From: an uncultured Collinsella sp.
GTDB lineage: Bacteria > Actinomycetota > Coriobacteriia > Coriobacteriales > Coriobacteriaceae
NCBI GenBank assembly: GCA_958451615.1
Contig: CAUDQR010000012.1
Span: 8,612 to 72,611 of the forward strand
DNA: 64,000 nucleotides
Direction of reading: 5' to 3'
The notes beneath the pieces are model-generated. The model was not told where the DNA came from. It was given only the letters and a program-made list of their open reading frames with translations, and ran no database searches. How positions within the stretch are numbered: position 1 is the stretch's first letter; each line of letters begins with the position of its first letter. A program made the translations under genes and the position numbers. Of the stretch, positions 1 through 7,828 are shown piece by piece.

Positions 1-1058
1 AGTATCCCGCCTGCCAGCTCTGCATCGAAAACGAGGGCTATCCCGGACGCTCCGCCGCAGCCGACGGCGGAGCTCACCCCGCCCGCCAGAATCTGCGCGT
101 TATCCCCATCCAGCTCGACGGCGAGCGCTGGGGCTTCCAGTACAGCCCGTACGCGTACTTTAACGAGCACTGCATTGCCATGAGCTCCGAGCATCGTCCG
201 ATGCACGTCGACCGCAAGGGCCTGACCTGCCTGCTCGACTTTGTGGACCTGTTCCCGCATTACTTCATCGGCTCCAACGCCGACCTGCCCATCGTGGGCG
301 GCTCGATCTTGTCGCACGACCACTTCCAGGGCGGCGCACACGAGTTCCCCATGATGCACGCCGCCGAGGTCTCGCAGTTTAGCGTGCCCGGTTTTGACCA
401 GGTCAGCGGTAGCGTGCTGCAGTGGCCGCTCTCGGTGCTGCGCCTGCGCTCGCATGACCGCGCTCAGCTGCTCGATGCCGCCGAGAAGATTATCCTCGCC
501 TGGCGCGAGTGGAGCGATGAGTCTGTTGGCGTCGTCGCGCACACAGCCGATGGCGTGGCGCACAACACCGTGACGCCCGTCATTCGCCGCGTAGACTCCC
601 GCGGCAACGCCGGCGGCGAAATCTACGAGGCCTACCTGGCGCTTCGCTGCAACATCACGACCGACGAGCATCCGCTGGGCGTTTTCCACCCGCATGCCGA
701 GTATCACCACATTAAGAAGGAGAACATCGGCCTGATCGAGGTCATGGGCCTGGCGATTTTGCCGCCGCGCTTGGTTCCCGAGCTCGGCGCTGTCCGCGAG
801 CACCTGCTGGCGGCCAAGGCCGATGCCAGCTACGATCTCGCCGGTGCGCTCGAGGGCGATGATCTTTGCCGCAGCCACGCTGCATGGGCCGAGGACGTTT
901 TTGCCCGCCGCGCCGACGAGCTTACGGCCGACAACGCCATCGATATCCTGCACGAGGAGGTCGGCGTGGTGTTTGGCCACGTACTCGACAACGCCGGCGT
1001 CTTTAAGTGGGACGAAGCCGGCCGCGCCGCCCAACAGCGCTTCATCGACTCGCTGTAG
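1..1058 (+). CDS. galT: UDP-glucose--hexose-1-phosphate uridylyltransferase, type 2 (5' truncated by window edge)
   Basis: Leloir-pathway enzyme that exchanges UMP between UDP-glucose and galactose-1-phosphate in the cytoplasm. The reading frame is already open at base 3 ([18 protein letters not shown]...) and runs without a stop to 1058, so the gene starts upstream of the window; about 352 residues are visible of the roughly 490-500 usual for the type 2 family of Firmicutes and Actinobacteria. Recognisable family segments are [39 protein letters not shown] and the C-terminal [24 protein letters not shown] block. It is followed by a strong terminator and converges on the minus-strand lac genes. 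The family call is confident; the N-terminus cannot be judged. Confidence 0.93.
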   Translation, partial: YPACQLCIENEGYPGRSAAADGGAHPARQNLRVIPIQLDGERWGFQYSPYAYFNEHCIAMSSEHRPMHVDRKGLTCLLDFVDLFPHYFIGSNADLPIVGGSILSHDHFQGGAHEFPMMHAAEVSQFSVPGFDQVSGSVLQWPLSVLRLRSHDRAQLLDAAEKIILAWREWSDESVGVVAHTADGVAHNTVTPVIRRVDSRGNAGGEIYEAYLALRCNITTDEHPLGVFHPHAEYHHIKKENIGLIEVMGLAILPPRLVPELGAVREHLLAAKADASYDLAGALEGDDLCRSHAAWAEDVFARRADELTADNAIDILHEEVGVVFGHVLDNAGVFKWDEAGRAAQQRFIDSL

Positions 1059-1108
1059 CATACGAGTTCGAGCCTCATCAGCGGCCACGACATAACCGCC
1101 CACACGAC

Positions 1109-1148
1109 AACGGCGCCCGCCGGCAACATCGCCGACGGGCGCCGTTTT
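1109..1148 (+). terminator. Intrinsic terminator of galT
   Basis: An 11-bp GC-rich stem (AACGGCGCCCG at 1109 pairing with CGGGCGCCGTT ending at 1146), extended inside by a shorter CCGGC/GCCG helix, is followed by a short T run. It lies 50 bases after the galT stop and separates galT from the convergent lacC gene. Confidence 0.8.
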
Positions 1149-1170
1149 CGAGTGTTCGGTGCCGCGACTC

Positions 1171-2106
1171 CTAGAGTTCAGTCACGACAACGTTGTTGAA
1201 GATTTCATCCCAGCGGTCCATGACCAGGTGGCCGGTCTTGGGATCCATGGCGTTGAGCTTACCGCAGGTATTGGCGGTCTTGAGCACCGTGACGTCGTCG
1301 GCACCAGCAGCAATGGCATGCGCAAAACCGGCGATGGTCGAGTCGCCGGAACCCGTTGCGTTCACAGCCGCAATCGCGGGCGTCTTGGCGCGGAACGCGC
1401 GACCCTCATGGAAGCCCACCGAACCGGCAGCGCCCATCGAAACGACAACCCAGGGAATACCGGCAAAGCGGCCATCGGCGGCAAGCGCCTCGCGCAGGGC
1501 ATCGACATCATCGGTCGTAAAGGACGTACCCAGCAGGCCGTTAATCTCGGTCAGGTTGGGTTTTACGAGCTCAGGCTTAGCGTCGGACTCCAGCGCGGCC
1601 TCCAGCGATGCACCCGAGGTGTCGAGCAGCACCTTGGCGCCCGCCTCCTCGGCGATCTTGACGAGCTCGGCATAGTAGCCGGCATCGACGCCACGCGGCA
1701 GCGAGCCCGAAAGCGTCACAACGTCCGCCTTCGCCGCGAGCTCGGCGAACTTGGCCGTAAAGGCCTCGAGCTCGGCCGGGGCGATCTGCGGGCCGCTCTC
1801 CAGCAGCTCGGTCTGATTACCCTCGTGCAGAATATTCAGGCAAATGCGCGTCTCACCGGCGATGGGCACAAAGTCGTTCTTGACGCCGTCGGCATCCATA
1901 AGCTCGGCCATATAGGCACCCATGTGGCCGCCAAGCAGACCAGTCGCGAGCACGTCGTCTCCCAGTTGCAGCAGCACACGGCTCACGTTGAGGCCCTTGC
2001 CGCCAGCGGTCTTTTCGGGCGTGACGCGGTTAACGTCGTCAATGACCAGCTTGTCGAGCTGATAGCGCGTATCAATCGACGGGTTCATGGTAACGGTCAG
2101 AATCAT
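1171..2106 (-). CDS. lacC: Tagatose-6-phosphate kinase (PfkB family), copy 1
   Basis: Phosphorylates tagatose-6-phosphate to tagatose-1,6-bisphosphate with ATP in the tagatose-6-phosphate branch of lactose/galactose use. The 311-residue product has the PfkB-family start MILTVTMNPSIDTRYQLD, the GGKGLNVSRVL sugar-binding segment and the C-terminal NATGSGDSTIAGF motif carrying the catalytic Asp. An ATG further out (2148) is open, but the start at 2106 has an AGGAG site 7 bases upstream and gives the same length as the paralogue at 19911-20846 (about 85-90% identical by eye). It is last in a minus-strand run after lacA, lacB and a LacX-like gene. 1-Phosphofructokinase is the main alternative; the LacA/LacB context favours LacC. 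Confidence 0.87.
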   Translation of the reverse strand: MILTVTMNPSIDTRYQLDKLVIDDVNRVTPEKTAGGKGLNVSRVLLQLGDDVLATGLLGGHMGAYMAELMDADGVKNDFVPIAGETRICLNILHEGNQTELLESGPQIAPAELEAFTAKFAELAAKADVVTLSGSLPRGVDAGYYAELVKIAEEAGAKVLLDTSGASLEAALESDAKPELVKPNLTEINGLLGTSFTTDDVDALREALAADGRFAGIPWVVVSMGAAGSVGFHEGRAFRAKTPAIAAVNATGSGDSTIAGFAHAIAAGADDVTVLKTANTCGKLNAMDPKTGHLVMDRWDEIFNNVVVTEL

Positions 2107-2159
2107 ATTGAACTCCTGTTCCGGGGCGGCATGACCCACCCCAAACATACGATAGCTCG

Positions 2160-3041
2160 TTAAAGGATCTCGATCTCAAAGCCGCGGGTGACGGTCTCCC
2201 CCGGCTTGGCAACCAGGCAGCCACGCTTGTGCTCCAGAATATCGTCCTCGTCGGAGCAGGTAGACAGGCCGCCCCACGGTTCCACGGCCACAAAGTCGCC
2301 CTCGGGCTTGCTCCACACAATCAGGTACGGCATATCCTGGAACGTCAGGCGCACGCCCTTGACCTCGGTTTTCTTGGTCAGCGTAACCACGCGGCTCTCG
2401 AGCACATCAAAGATGGTCTCCGCGAAGTCGAAGAGTTCGTGGGTAAGCGGCAGGTTCTGGTCGATCATGGGGTTCTTACTGCGATGCTCAACATCAATCA
2501 GGCCCGTCGAGGGAACGGCAGTACAGAGCTCGGCGGCCTCACGCTGATCAAAACGAAGCTCATAGTCGTCATAGGACTCGCCCTCGTCGAGCGGGCACTT
2601 AAAGCCGGGGTGACCACCCACAAAGAATGGCATATCCTCGGTGCCCTCATTGGTCACCTCGTACGACACGGCCACCTTTTCCGAATCGATCGTGTAGCGA
2701 GCAACGATCTTAAACGGATACGGGTACTGCTCAAGCAACTCGGCATGGTCGGCAGAGCTTAGGCTCAGCGCAACCATGTTGTCGCTCTGCTCCTCGAGCT
2801 TCCACTCCTGCTTGCGGGCAAAGCCGTGGCGGGCAAGCTTGACCTCGCGGCCACCCATGGTCATCGCGCGGCCATCACGAAGGCCGCCGCAAATCGGAAA
2901 GCAAATGGGTGCCTGGCCCGACCAGACCGAAGGATCGCCCTGCCACAGGTACTCGCGACCGTTGGCTTTAATCGAAGTGAACGATCCGCCAGCCGTGCTC
3001 AGTGCCACACGAATAGAACCGTTATCAAGAACAAACTCCAT
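2160..3041 (-). CDS. LacX-like aldose 1-epimerase family protein, copy 1
   Basis: A 293-residue galactose-mutarotase-fold protein of the LacX subgroup that accompanies tagatose-6-phosphate operons; the exact substrate is not established, but interconversion of sugar or sugar-phosphate anomers is the likely role. The sequence shows the subgroup pattern REYLWQGDPSVWSGQAPICFP near the N-terminus and PFFVGGHPGFKCPL mid-protein, the latter holding a catalytic-type His. The ATG at 3041 has a good AGGAG-like site (tatggaGttt context on the + strand reads ccctttcg...tagGAGCC). It lies 53 bases upstream of lacC in the same direction and is duplicated, together with lacC, at 20906-21787. Confidence 0.82.
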   Translation of the reverse strand: MEFVLDNGSIRVALSTAGGSFTSIKANGREYLWQGDPSVWSGQAPICFPICGGLRDGRAMTMGGREVKLARHGFARKQEWKLEEQSDNMVALSLSSADHAELLEQYPYPFKIVARYTIDSEKVAVSYEVTNEGTEDMPFFVGGHPGFKCPLDEGESYDDYELRFDQREAAELCTAVPSTGLIDVEHRSKNPMIDQNLPLTHELFDFAETIFDVLESRVVTLTKKTEVKGVRLTFQDMPYLIVWSKPEGDFVAVEPWGGLSTCSDEDDILEHKRGCLVAKPGETVTRGFEIEIL

Positions 3042-3160
3042 AGGAGCCTTCCCTTTCGTACGCCAGCCCGCCGAGTCAGTGGGGCTGATAGAAAACCGGC
3101 CCGCGCCCCCTCACAGAAACGCGAGCCGTCAACGGACTAGTAAATTACGCCGGATACCCG

Positions 3161-3685
3161 CTAGTCATGGTATTCGCCGCGGTCCCACTTCTCGAGGAAC
3201 TCGTCAAAGAAGTGCGGGTCAGCCTGAGCCTCAGCGTCGGCCTTATTGCAGGCATCGATCTTGGCAATCAGGGCATCGTGCTCGGGGGTCTTCTCGTAGG
3301 GCTCCTCCAGGAAGGCAAGCATGATATCGGCCATCAGGAACTCGCCGGTGATCTTGCCGCCAAAGCCCACGATGTTGGCGTTGAGCTCGCGACGGGCATA
3401 CAGGGCGGAGGTCATGTCGCGAACCAGGGCGCAACGGGCGCCGGGAACCTTGTTGACGGCGTTGGTGATGCCGATGCCGGTGCCGCACAGGGCCACGCCA
3501 AAGTCGGCCTTGCCGCTGGCAACGGCCTCGCCCACGGCCTTACCGTAGATGGGATAGTGCGTACGGGTGTGGCTGTAGGTGCCACAGTCGAGCACCTTGT
3601 AGCCAGCCTGCTCCAGGCGGTCGACCAGATAGATCTTCTCGTCCGTAACGATATGGTCGCAACCGATTGCGATGGTCTTCTTCAT
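3161..3685 (-). CDS. lacB: Galactose-6-phosphate isomerase subunit LacB
   Basis: Subunit of the heteromeric LacAB isomerase that converts galactose-6-phosphate to tagatose-6-phosphate. The 174-residue product is of the RpiB/LacAB fold, close to the usual LacB length of about 171. It has the N-terminal [12 protein letters not shown] phosphate-binding segment and the [23 protein letters not shown] signature with the active-site Cys, followed by [13 protein letters not shown]. The start at 3685 is preceded by a GAAAGGACG site. It follows lacA by 63 bases in the same direction and sits between lacA and the LacX-like gene, which is the usual lac gene company. Confidence 0.93.
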   Translation of the reverse strand: MKKTIAIGCDHIVTDEKIYLVDRLEQAGYKVLDCGTYSHTRTHYPIYGKAVGEAVASGKADFGVALCGTGIGITNAVNKVPGARCALVRDMTSALYARRELNANIVGFGGKITGEFLMADIMLAFLEEPYEKTPEHDALIAKIDACNKADAEAQADPHFFDEFLEKWDRGEYHD

Positions 3686-3748
3686 CAGAACGTCCTTTCG
3701 TCTGAATTCACAAGTTGAGGTAGAAGTTCGAGTTCTCGGTGGTTCTCG

Positions 3749-4177
3749 TTAGGCCATCTTGTTGAGCATGTCGACACGGATCTGGTGACGGCCGCCGGCG
3801 TACTGTGCGCGCAGGAACTCGCGGGCGATCTTCTTGGCGACCTCGGTGCCCACAACGCCCGGGCCCATGGTGACCATGCGCGAGCCGTTGTGCTCGCGGG
3901 TCATGTAAGCGGAACGCTCGTCGGAAATGTTGGCGACGACCATGCCCTTGATCTTGACGGCGGCCATATAGGAGCCGACGCCATACTTATCGAATGCGAA
4001 GCCCTGGGAATCCTTGTGCTCCAGCAGGTCCTTGGCAACGGCGGTCGCGGAATCGACAAAGTCCGCGGCAGGGGTCTCGGAATAGTCGACGACCTCGTGA
4101 CCGTCGGCGATGAGCATCTCCTTGATGGACTCCTTCATCGACATACCGTCGGCATCGGAAGCGATTACAACCCTCAT
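3749..4177 (-). CDS. lacA: Galactose-6-phosphate isomerase subunit LacA
   Basis: Partner of LacB in the galactose-6-phosphate isomerase. The 142-residue product matches the usual LacA length and shares the RpiB fold: it opens MRVVIASDADGMSMKESIKEML, keeps SDERSAYMTREHNGSRMVTMGPGVVG, and lacks the CGTGIG active-site segment present in LacB, as is normal for LacA. The ATG at 4177 has an AAGGAGG site 6-7 bases upstream. It is the first gene of the minus-strand lacA-lacB-lacX-lacC run. The 300 bases upstream hold several inverted repeats and a copy of the shared 21-bp-phased motif, so this is the likely regulated promoter of the run. Confidence 0.93.
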   Translation of the reverse strand: MRVVIASDADGMSMKESIKEMLIADGHEVVDYSETPAADFVDSATAVAKDLLEHKDSQGFAFDKYGVGSYMAAVKIKGMVVANISDERSAYMTREHNGSRMVTMGPGVVGTEVAKKIAREFLRAQYAGGRHQIRVDMLNKMA

Positions 4178-4400
4178 GACATCCTCCTTGAGAGATACGC
4201 AGGTGCGTAGTTTCTGTTTGGAAGTGTTGAATCGCGTTCAGGTCCGGGCATCTGAATGTGCGGTTCTTCACTGTTCATGTTTATTTGAACACATTCGAAC
4301 ATAGGTTGCAACCATTATTTGTTTAACTTTGTTCTTTTTTGAACAAATACCGTTTACGGTTGATTGCCGACCGTTTGAGCCCGGCGCAGACGTAGCGACC
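4178..4400 (-). promoter_or_regulatory. Control region of the lacAB-lacX-lacC run
   Basis: AT-rich region upstream of lacA. It holds a perfect inverted repeat TGTTCTTTTTTGAACA at 4330-4345, a second TGTTCA...TGAACA pair at 4272-4291 and a further GAACA at 4297. Next to these is a direct repeat of ACCGTT at 4349-4354 and 4370-4375, exactly 21 bp apart, which recurs upstream of lacF (6382-6408) and of the mannose-family PTS (29498-29524). These are candidate operator sites; which regulator binds is not shown by the sequence. No -35/-10 pair could be assigned with confidence. Confidence 0.55.
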
Positions 4401-4415
4401 ATGTGTTCAACAAAC

Positions 4416-4450
4416 AAAAGGGCGGCCGAGAACGTGTCTCGGCCGCCCCT
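4416..4450 (-). terminator. Intrinsic terminator of the membrane protein gene at 4486-5499
   Basis: A 12-bp perfect stem GGGCGGCCGAGA (4420-4431) / TCTCGGCCGCCC (4437-4448) with a 5-base loop. Read on the minus strand it is followed by TTTTGTTTG, which fits termination of the minus-strand gene ending at 4486. Confidence 0.8.
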
Positions 4451-4485
4451 TCGGCGGTATTCCCCGGTATATACAGCTGTTTTAG

Positions 4486-5499
4486 CTACTCAGACTGCCT
4501 GTTCTTCTTGGCATGTTTGGACGGAGCGCTCAAGAAACGACCCGTCAGATAGTTCGCGGGACCGGAGATATCAATCCCCAGCAGGGTGTGGCCCAGCCAC
4601 AGAAACGCCACAAGCACCAGCAGCGGGATAACGCACGAGGTCACGATCATCACGATGACGCCTTCGATCAAATCGGTCACCTGCTGCACGATCTCATCGG
4701 TCATTTGCTTGGCACCACTGGTTACCGACGTGACCAGGCTCGAGGCACCGTCGGCAAGCTGTTCAAGCACGTTCTTGGACTCTGTGGACTCGGTCTTTTT
4801 CTTGCTTGCTTTGGAGCTGTCGCTATCTGCCGCACTCGCAGCGTCGGCCGCCTTTTGCTCGGCTGCCTCGATGCTCACTCGATACGTTTCGTCGACCTTT
4901 TGCGACACCCATACGCTTGCAGGCACCAACGCCATGCCGATCATGGCAACCACCAGCACGCGAGTCGCCACGCGGCGCAGGACGGCGCTCGTGCTCCAGC
5001 GCCCGTGAATGCCGAGCGACACCGCAAAGAGCACCAACGCAAGCGGGATTAAGATGCCCAAGCCAACTGACCACAAAATCGTGAGCAAATATTTCTCTAG
5101 GTATAGCACGGCAAGCACGATACCAAGGTTGCCTGAAAGCTGCGCGAGCTGCTCGGCGACCGGCGTTCCCGTATCGCCCGGCAGCGCCGTGATGCCCGCA
5201 GACAGCGCCACGCACGAGGTCGTGAGTGCCAAAACGTTGCCCTTCTTTTGATCGATGACCTCGATGGTGGAGTCCCAAGTCTTGGTATCGGCAAAATGCG
5301 GACGAGCTACAAAGCCCGACAGCAGCGCCAGCACCACGAGCGCAACGATAAAGCCAATCTGGAGCTTTTTGTTTGCGCACACGACATCGGACAGGCTGGG
5401 CTGCAGCTCGGTTACCGTCGTATGCTCGGTTATCTGGACAGGACGCCCATGAGCCATCTCATACGCGTCTCTTTTTTGAATTGATCCGTTGTCCGGCAT
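4486..5499 (-). CDS. Hypothetical multi-pass membrane protein
   Basis: Not recognised. The 337-residue product has a hydrophilic N-terminus of about 45 residues, a hydrophobic segment at about 48-66, a further hydrophobic stretch around 128-190 that could form two or three membrane passes, then a charged Ala/Ser/Lys-rich segment (about 205-245) and a last hydrophobic segment at about 283-307. The charged stretch contains runs such as AAEQKAADAASAADSDSSKAS and may form a coiled coil or a flexible extracytoplasmic loop. It stands alone between the lac genes and lacF on the minus strand, with its own terminator at 4416-4450. No enzymatic motif was seen and no function is proposed. Confidence 0.7.
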   Translation of the reverse strand: MPDNGSIQKRDAYEMAHGRPVQITEHTTVTELQPSLSDVVCANKKLQIGFIVALVVLALLSGFVARPHFADTKTWDSTIEVIDQKKGNVLALTTSCVALSAGITALPGDTGTPVAEQLAQLSGNLGIVLAVLYLEKYLLTILWSVGLGILIPLALVLFAVSLGIHGRWSTSAVLRRVATRVLVVAMIGMALVPASVWVSQKVDETYRVSIEAAEQKAADAASAADSDSSKASKKKTESTESKNVLEQLADGASSLVTSVTSGAKQMTDEIVQQVTDLIEGVIVMIVTSCVIPLLVLVAFLWLGHTLLGIDISGPANYLTGRFLSAPSKHAKKNRQSE

Positions 5500-5610
5500 T
5501 TGGATACCTCCTCATTCCGGCCTATATTGCGGTGGAAAGTATACCCACCCATCGAAAAACCGAACGGCAGGAGGCGCAACAAGCTGCTGCATGATCCGCC
5601 CGCCATGAAA

Positions 5611-5751
5611 TGGGCCCATCTACTACGTTTAACCGCCCATCCCCGACCATGCCACAAAGCGAAAAAACAAAACCGCAGGTAGAAGTCCTGCGATTTTTCA
5701 TGAAACGCGGGTGTGTTCGAGGGTATCGGGTTAAACGTAGTAGATGAGCCA
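5611..5751. repeat. Palindromic intergenic element, family A, copy 1
   Basis: The 416-base gap 5500-5915 holds no gene. Most of it is an element with inverted ends of about 25 bases: CATCTACTACGTTTAACC near 5617 reads back as GGTTAAACGTAGTAGATG at 5729-5746. Inside lies a small hairpin CGCAGG-tagaagt-CCTGCG (about 5674-5692) followed by a T-rich run. A second copy with the same ends and related core is at 16973-17111, in opposite core orientation. A 19-base piece of the core (CAAAACCGCAGGTAGAAGT) occurs again, inverted, near 29540-29558. No transposase is present, so a non-autonomous mobile element or a structured RNA are both possible. Confidence 0.75.
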
Positions 5752-5855
5752 GTTTCGTGGCGAGCGCTGCCAACCGATCCTCCGGGGACGGGAAAAGCGG
5801 GTCATTTGGGGCTGTCGGCCCCTATTTCGCCGCAACCTAGATAGGTGGGATACAG

Positions 5856-5888
5856 AAAAACCCTGCCGCGGATAGCGGCAGGGTTTTT
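5856..5888 (-). terminator. Intrinsic terminator of lacF (bidirectional)
   Basis: Stem CCCTGCCGC (5861-5869) / GCGGCAGGG (5875-5883) with a 5-base loop, flanked by A5 and T5 on the two sides, so it can work on either strand. It lies 28 bases past the lacF stop. Confidence 0.85.
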
Positions 5889-5915
5889 GGAAGGGGACGA
5901 GGTTGTGAGGGTTCG

Positions 5916-6254
5916 TTAGGCGAGCTTGGCCTCGAGCTCGGCGATGCGCTTGTAGGCATCGATGGTAAAGCGGGTCTGCTTCTCCAAGATCATGGTGGTC
6001 ATGAGGGTGTCCTGAGCGTGGGCCATGATGAAGGTCATCTCCATCTCGCCGCCGCCGGCCTCCTGCGAAAGCAGCTTGGTCTGCGTGTCGTGGGCGCCAA
6101 TGAGTGCATCGCTCGCATCCTTGTGCAGCTGTTCGGCCTTCTCAAAATCACCCTCGCGAGCAGCATCGAGCGCTGCAAGCAGATCAGTCTGGGCGTCACC
6201 CGCGTATGCGACGATCTCGAATCCAACCATCGAGATTTCTTCTTTGGTTGCCAT
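5916..6254 (-). CDS. lacF: PTS lactose/cellobiose-family IIA component
   Basis: Cytoplasmic phosphocarrier that takes phosphate from HPr and passes it to the IIB domain of LacE. The 112-residue product has the usual size and the helical-bundle family sequence; the phosphorylatable His is His79 in IMAHAQDTLMT, with Asp82 at the position that holds the trimer metal. The ATG at 6254 has a GAAAGGAACG site. It lies downstream of the LacI-type gene in the same direction, while lacE and lacG are divergent from that regulator, so the PTS components are split across two transcripts. The upstream gap carries candidate operators for two systems (see 6323-6340 and 6380-6408). Confidence 0.93.
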   Translation of the reverse strand: MATKEEISMVGFEIVAYAGDAQTDLLAALDAAREGDFEKAEQLHKDASDALIGAHDTQTKLLSQEAGGGEMEMTFIMAHAQDTLMTTMILEKQTRFTIDAYKRIAELEAKLA

Positions 6255-6468
6255 ATTGCGTTCCTTTCACATATGAACCAATGGAGAGCATCGCGTCCGG
6301 GCATACGCGCTGCGTTGTGTATGACAGAAACATTAACATTCAAACAAAACAGAACAATGCAAAACGCAATTTCGAGCTATGAACGGTCGATTTTCGCCCG
6401 TGAACGGTTTTTAAACCAATGCGAACAATATCGAACACAATTAGTGGCAACCCAAACAGGTCCACACC
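6255..6468 (-). promoter_or_regulatory. Control region of lacF
   Basis: AT-rich gap between the LacI-type gene and lacF. GACAGAAACATTAACATT at 6323-6340 matches 13 of 18 bases of the palindromic operator pair found before lacE (7630-7647 and 7750-7767). AACGGT at 6382-6387 and 6403-6408 is a 21-bp-phased direct repeat that also occurs before lacA and before the mannose-family PTS. GAACA occurs twice more at 6423 and 6433. These are sequence matches only; promoter hexamers were not assigned. Confidence 0.5.
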
Positions 6469-7473
6469 CTAGCGTACATCGCGCACCGTATCACCCTCTA
6501 CGAGCATGCCGGGGATCAGCATGTGCTCCACGCCAGACGCAACCCCCTCGGCGCCGGCAATCTTGTCGACAGCCCACATGCCGACGCGCTTGTTGTCAAA
6601 GCGCACCGTGGTCAGGCGACGGTCGGGCACGATGTCGCCCAGGCTGTCATCAACACCCGCCACGCTCACGTCCTCGGGCACGCGCTTTCCGCGCGATTCG
6701 AGCCCGCGAATGCAGCCGTAGGCCATGGCGTCGTTGGAAGCATAAATGGCCGTACAGGTCGGATCGTCCGCCAGAGCCTGACCGGCGGCATATCCGCTCT
6801 GTGCCGTCCAATCGCCACGGACGAGTCGCGGCGGCTCAATACCATGCGCACGCAATGTCTCGCGCCAGCCCTCCTCGCGCTGCATGCCCGAAAGCGAGCG
6901 CTCGGGACATGAGATAAAGTGCACGGTCTTGTGCCCCTGCCCCAGCAAGTACTCGACAACCTGGCGCGAGCAATCGAACTGATCGTTATCAACCGTCGAG
7001 CACAGCGGGTGCTCCAGCATAGTAACGAGCACCGTCTGCATACCGGGCAGTGGCTCGAAGGAGCCGAAGTCCGCCGGCATGCGGTTCATGATCACGACCA
7101 TGCCGTCCACCGGCAGTGCGCTCATGCGCGACGATGCGCTCTCGAGGGTATAGGGATGTCCATCTACTTTAGTAAGGGTGATGGCATAGCCGTGCTTGTC
7201 GGCGGCGGCGGCAAAGCCCTCCATGCGGTCGAGATTGCCGGTACCGGTAATGTTGAACATGGCGACGCCGACGGTCTTGAACTTGCCGCGACGCAGCGAA
7301 CGGCCGGCAAAGTTTGGACGATACCCCAGCTCGCGCATGGCGGCACGCACGCGCTCCTTGGTCTCGGGACGCACGCTGGGCGAATCGTGCACGGTGCGCG
7401 AGACCGTCTGCTCCGAGACGCCCGCGAGACGCGCCACGTCCTTAACGGAAACCGATTTTTTAACAGCGGCCAT
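6469..7473 (-). CDS. LacI family transcriptional regulator
   Basis: A 334-residue repressor with the standard layout: N-terminal helix-turn-helix and hinge (about residues 7-60: VSVKDVARLAGVSEQTVSRTVHD ... RVRAAMRELGYRPN) followed by a periplasmic-binding-protein-like sensor domain (FKTVGVAMFNITGTG... to AGVDDSLGDIVPDRRLTTVRFD). The start at 7473 gives the usual N-terminal length. It is divergent from lacE-lacG and upstream of lacF, and both flanking gaps carry related palindromic sites, so control of the lactose PTS, induced by a sugar or sugar phosphate, is the natural inference. The ligand cannot be read from the sequence. Confidence 0.9.
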   Translation of the reverse strand: MAAVKKSVSVKDVARLAGVSEQTVSRTVHDSPSVRPETKERVRAAMRELGYRPNFAGRSLRRGKFKTVGVAMFNITGTGNLDRMEGFAAAADKHGYAITLTKVDGHPYTLESASSRMSALPVDGMVVIMNRMPADFGSFEPLPGMQTVLVTMLEHPLCSTVDNDQFDCSRQVVEYLLGQGHKTVHFISCPERSLSGMQREEGWRETLRAHGIEPPRLVRGDWTAQSGYAAGQALADDPTCTAIYASNDAMAYGCIRGLESRGKRVPEDVSVAGVDDSLGDIVPDRRLTTVRFDNKRVGMWAVDKIAGAEGVASGVEHMLIPGMLVEGDTVRDVR

Positions 7474-7828
7474 AGGTCGATCTTTCTATGTCAACGATGC
7501 CATCGCGGACATCCCAACAGACAAAATGAACGCCTCCAAGTATATCCAACGCCTCCCCGCAATACGCTTACCACCCAAAACCTACCGTTCACCGACAATC
7601 CCGCTTCCCCGGACGGCTTTTGTCGTCCAAATGTTAACGTTGCCATTGCGCAAACACAGGGCCACCGGGCGGCTCAAACGTTCACGCGTAAGGAATCGAT
7701 GGTTCGCAGGCACAGGCACCACCGGTTCGCGTCTTTTTTTGTGTCGCAAAATGGCAACGTCAACATTTTGGCAACCGAACGCCAAGAGCTACCATCGTTG
7801 CTAACCCACCGACTCTTAGGAGCATTGT
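7474..7828. promoter_or_regulatory. Divergent control region between the LacI-type regulator and lacE
   Basis: 355 bases without a gene. It contains two near-identical 18-bp palindromic sites, AATGTTAACGTTGCCATT at 7630-7647 and, inverted, AATGGCAACGTCAACATT at 7750-7767; their centres are 120 bp apart. Both have outer AATG/CATT and a central AACGTT-like core, as in LacI-family operators. ACCGTTCAC at 7584-7592 and AACGTTCAC at 7678-7686 match the half-site seen upstream of the other sugar operons. The lacE ribosome binding site TAGGAG lies about 8 bases before the ATG at 7829. Confidence 0.6.

Noticed and set aside
1..179. galT as a truncated gene
   Set aside because: The coding frame continues to the first bases of the window with family-like sequence, so the missing part is outside the window.
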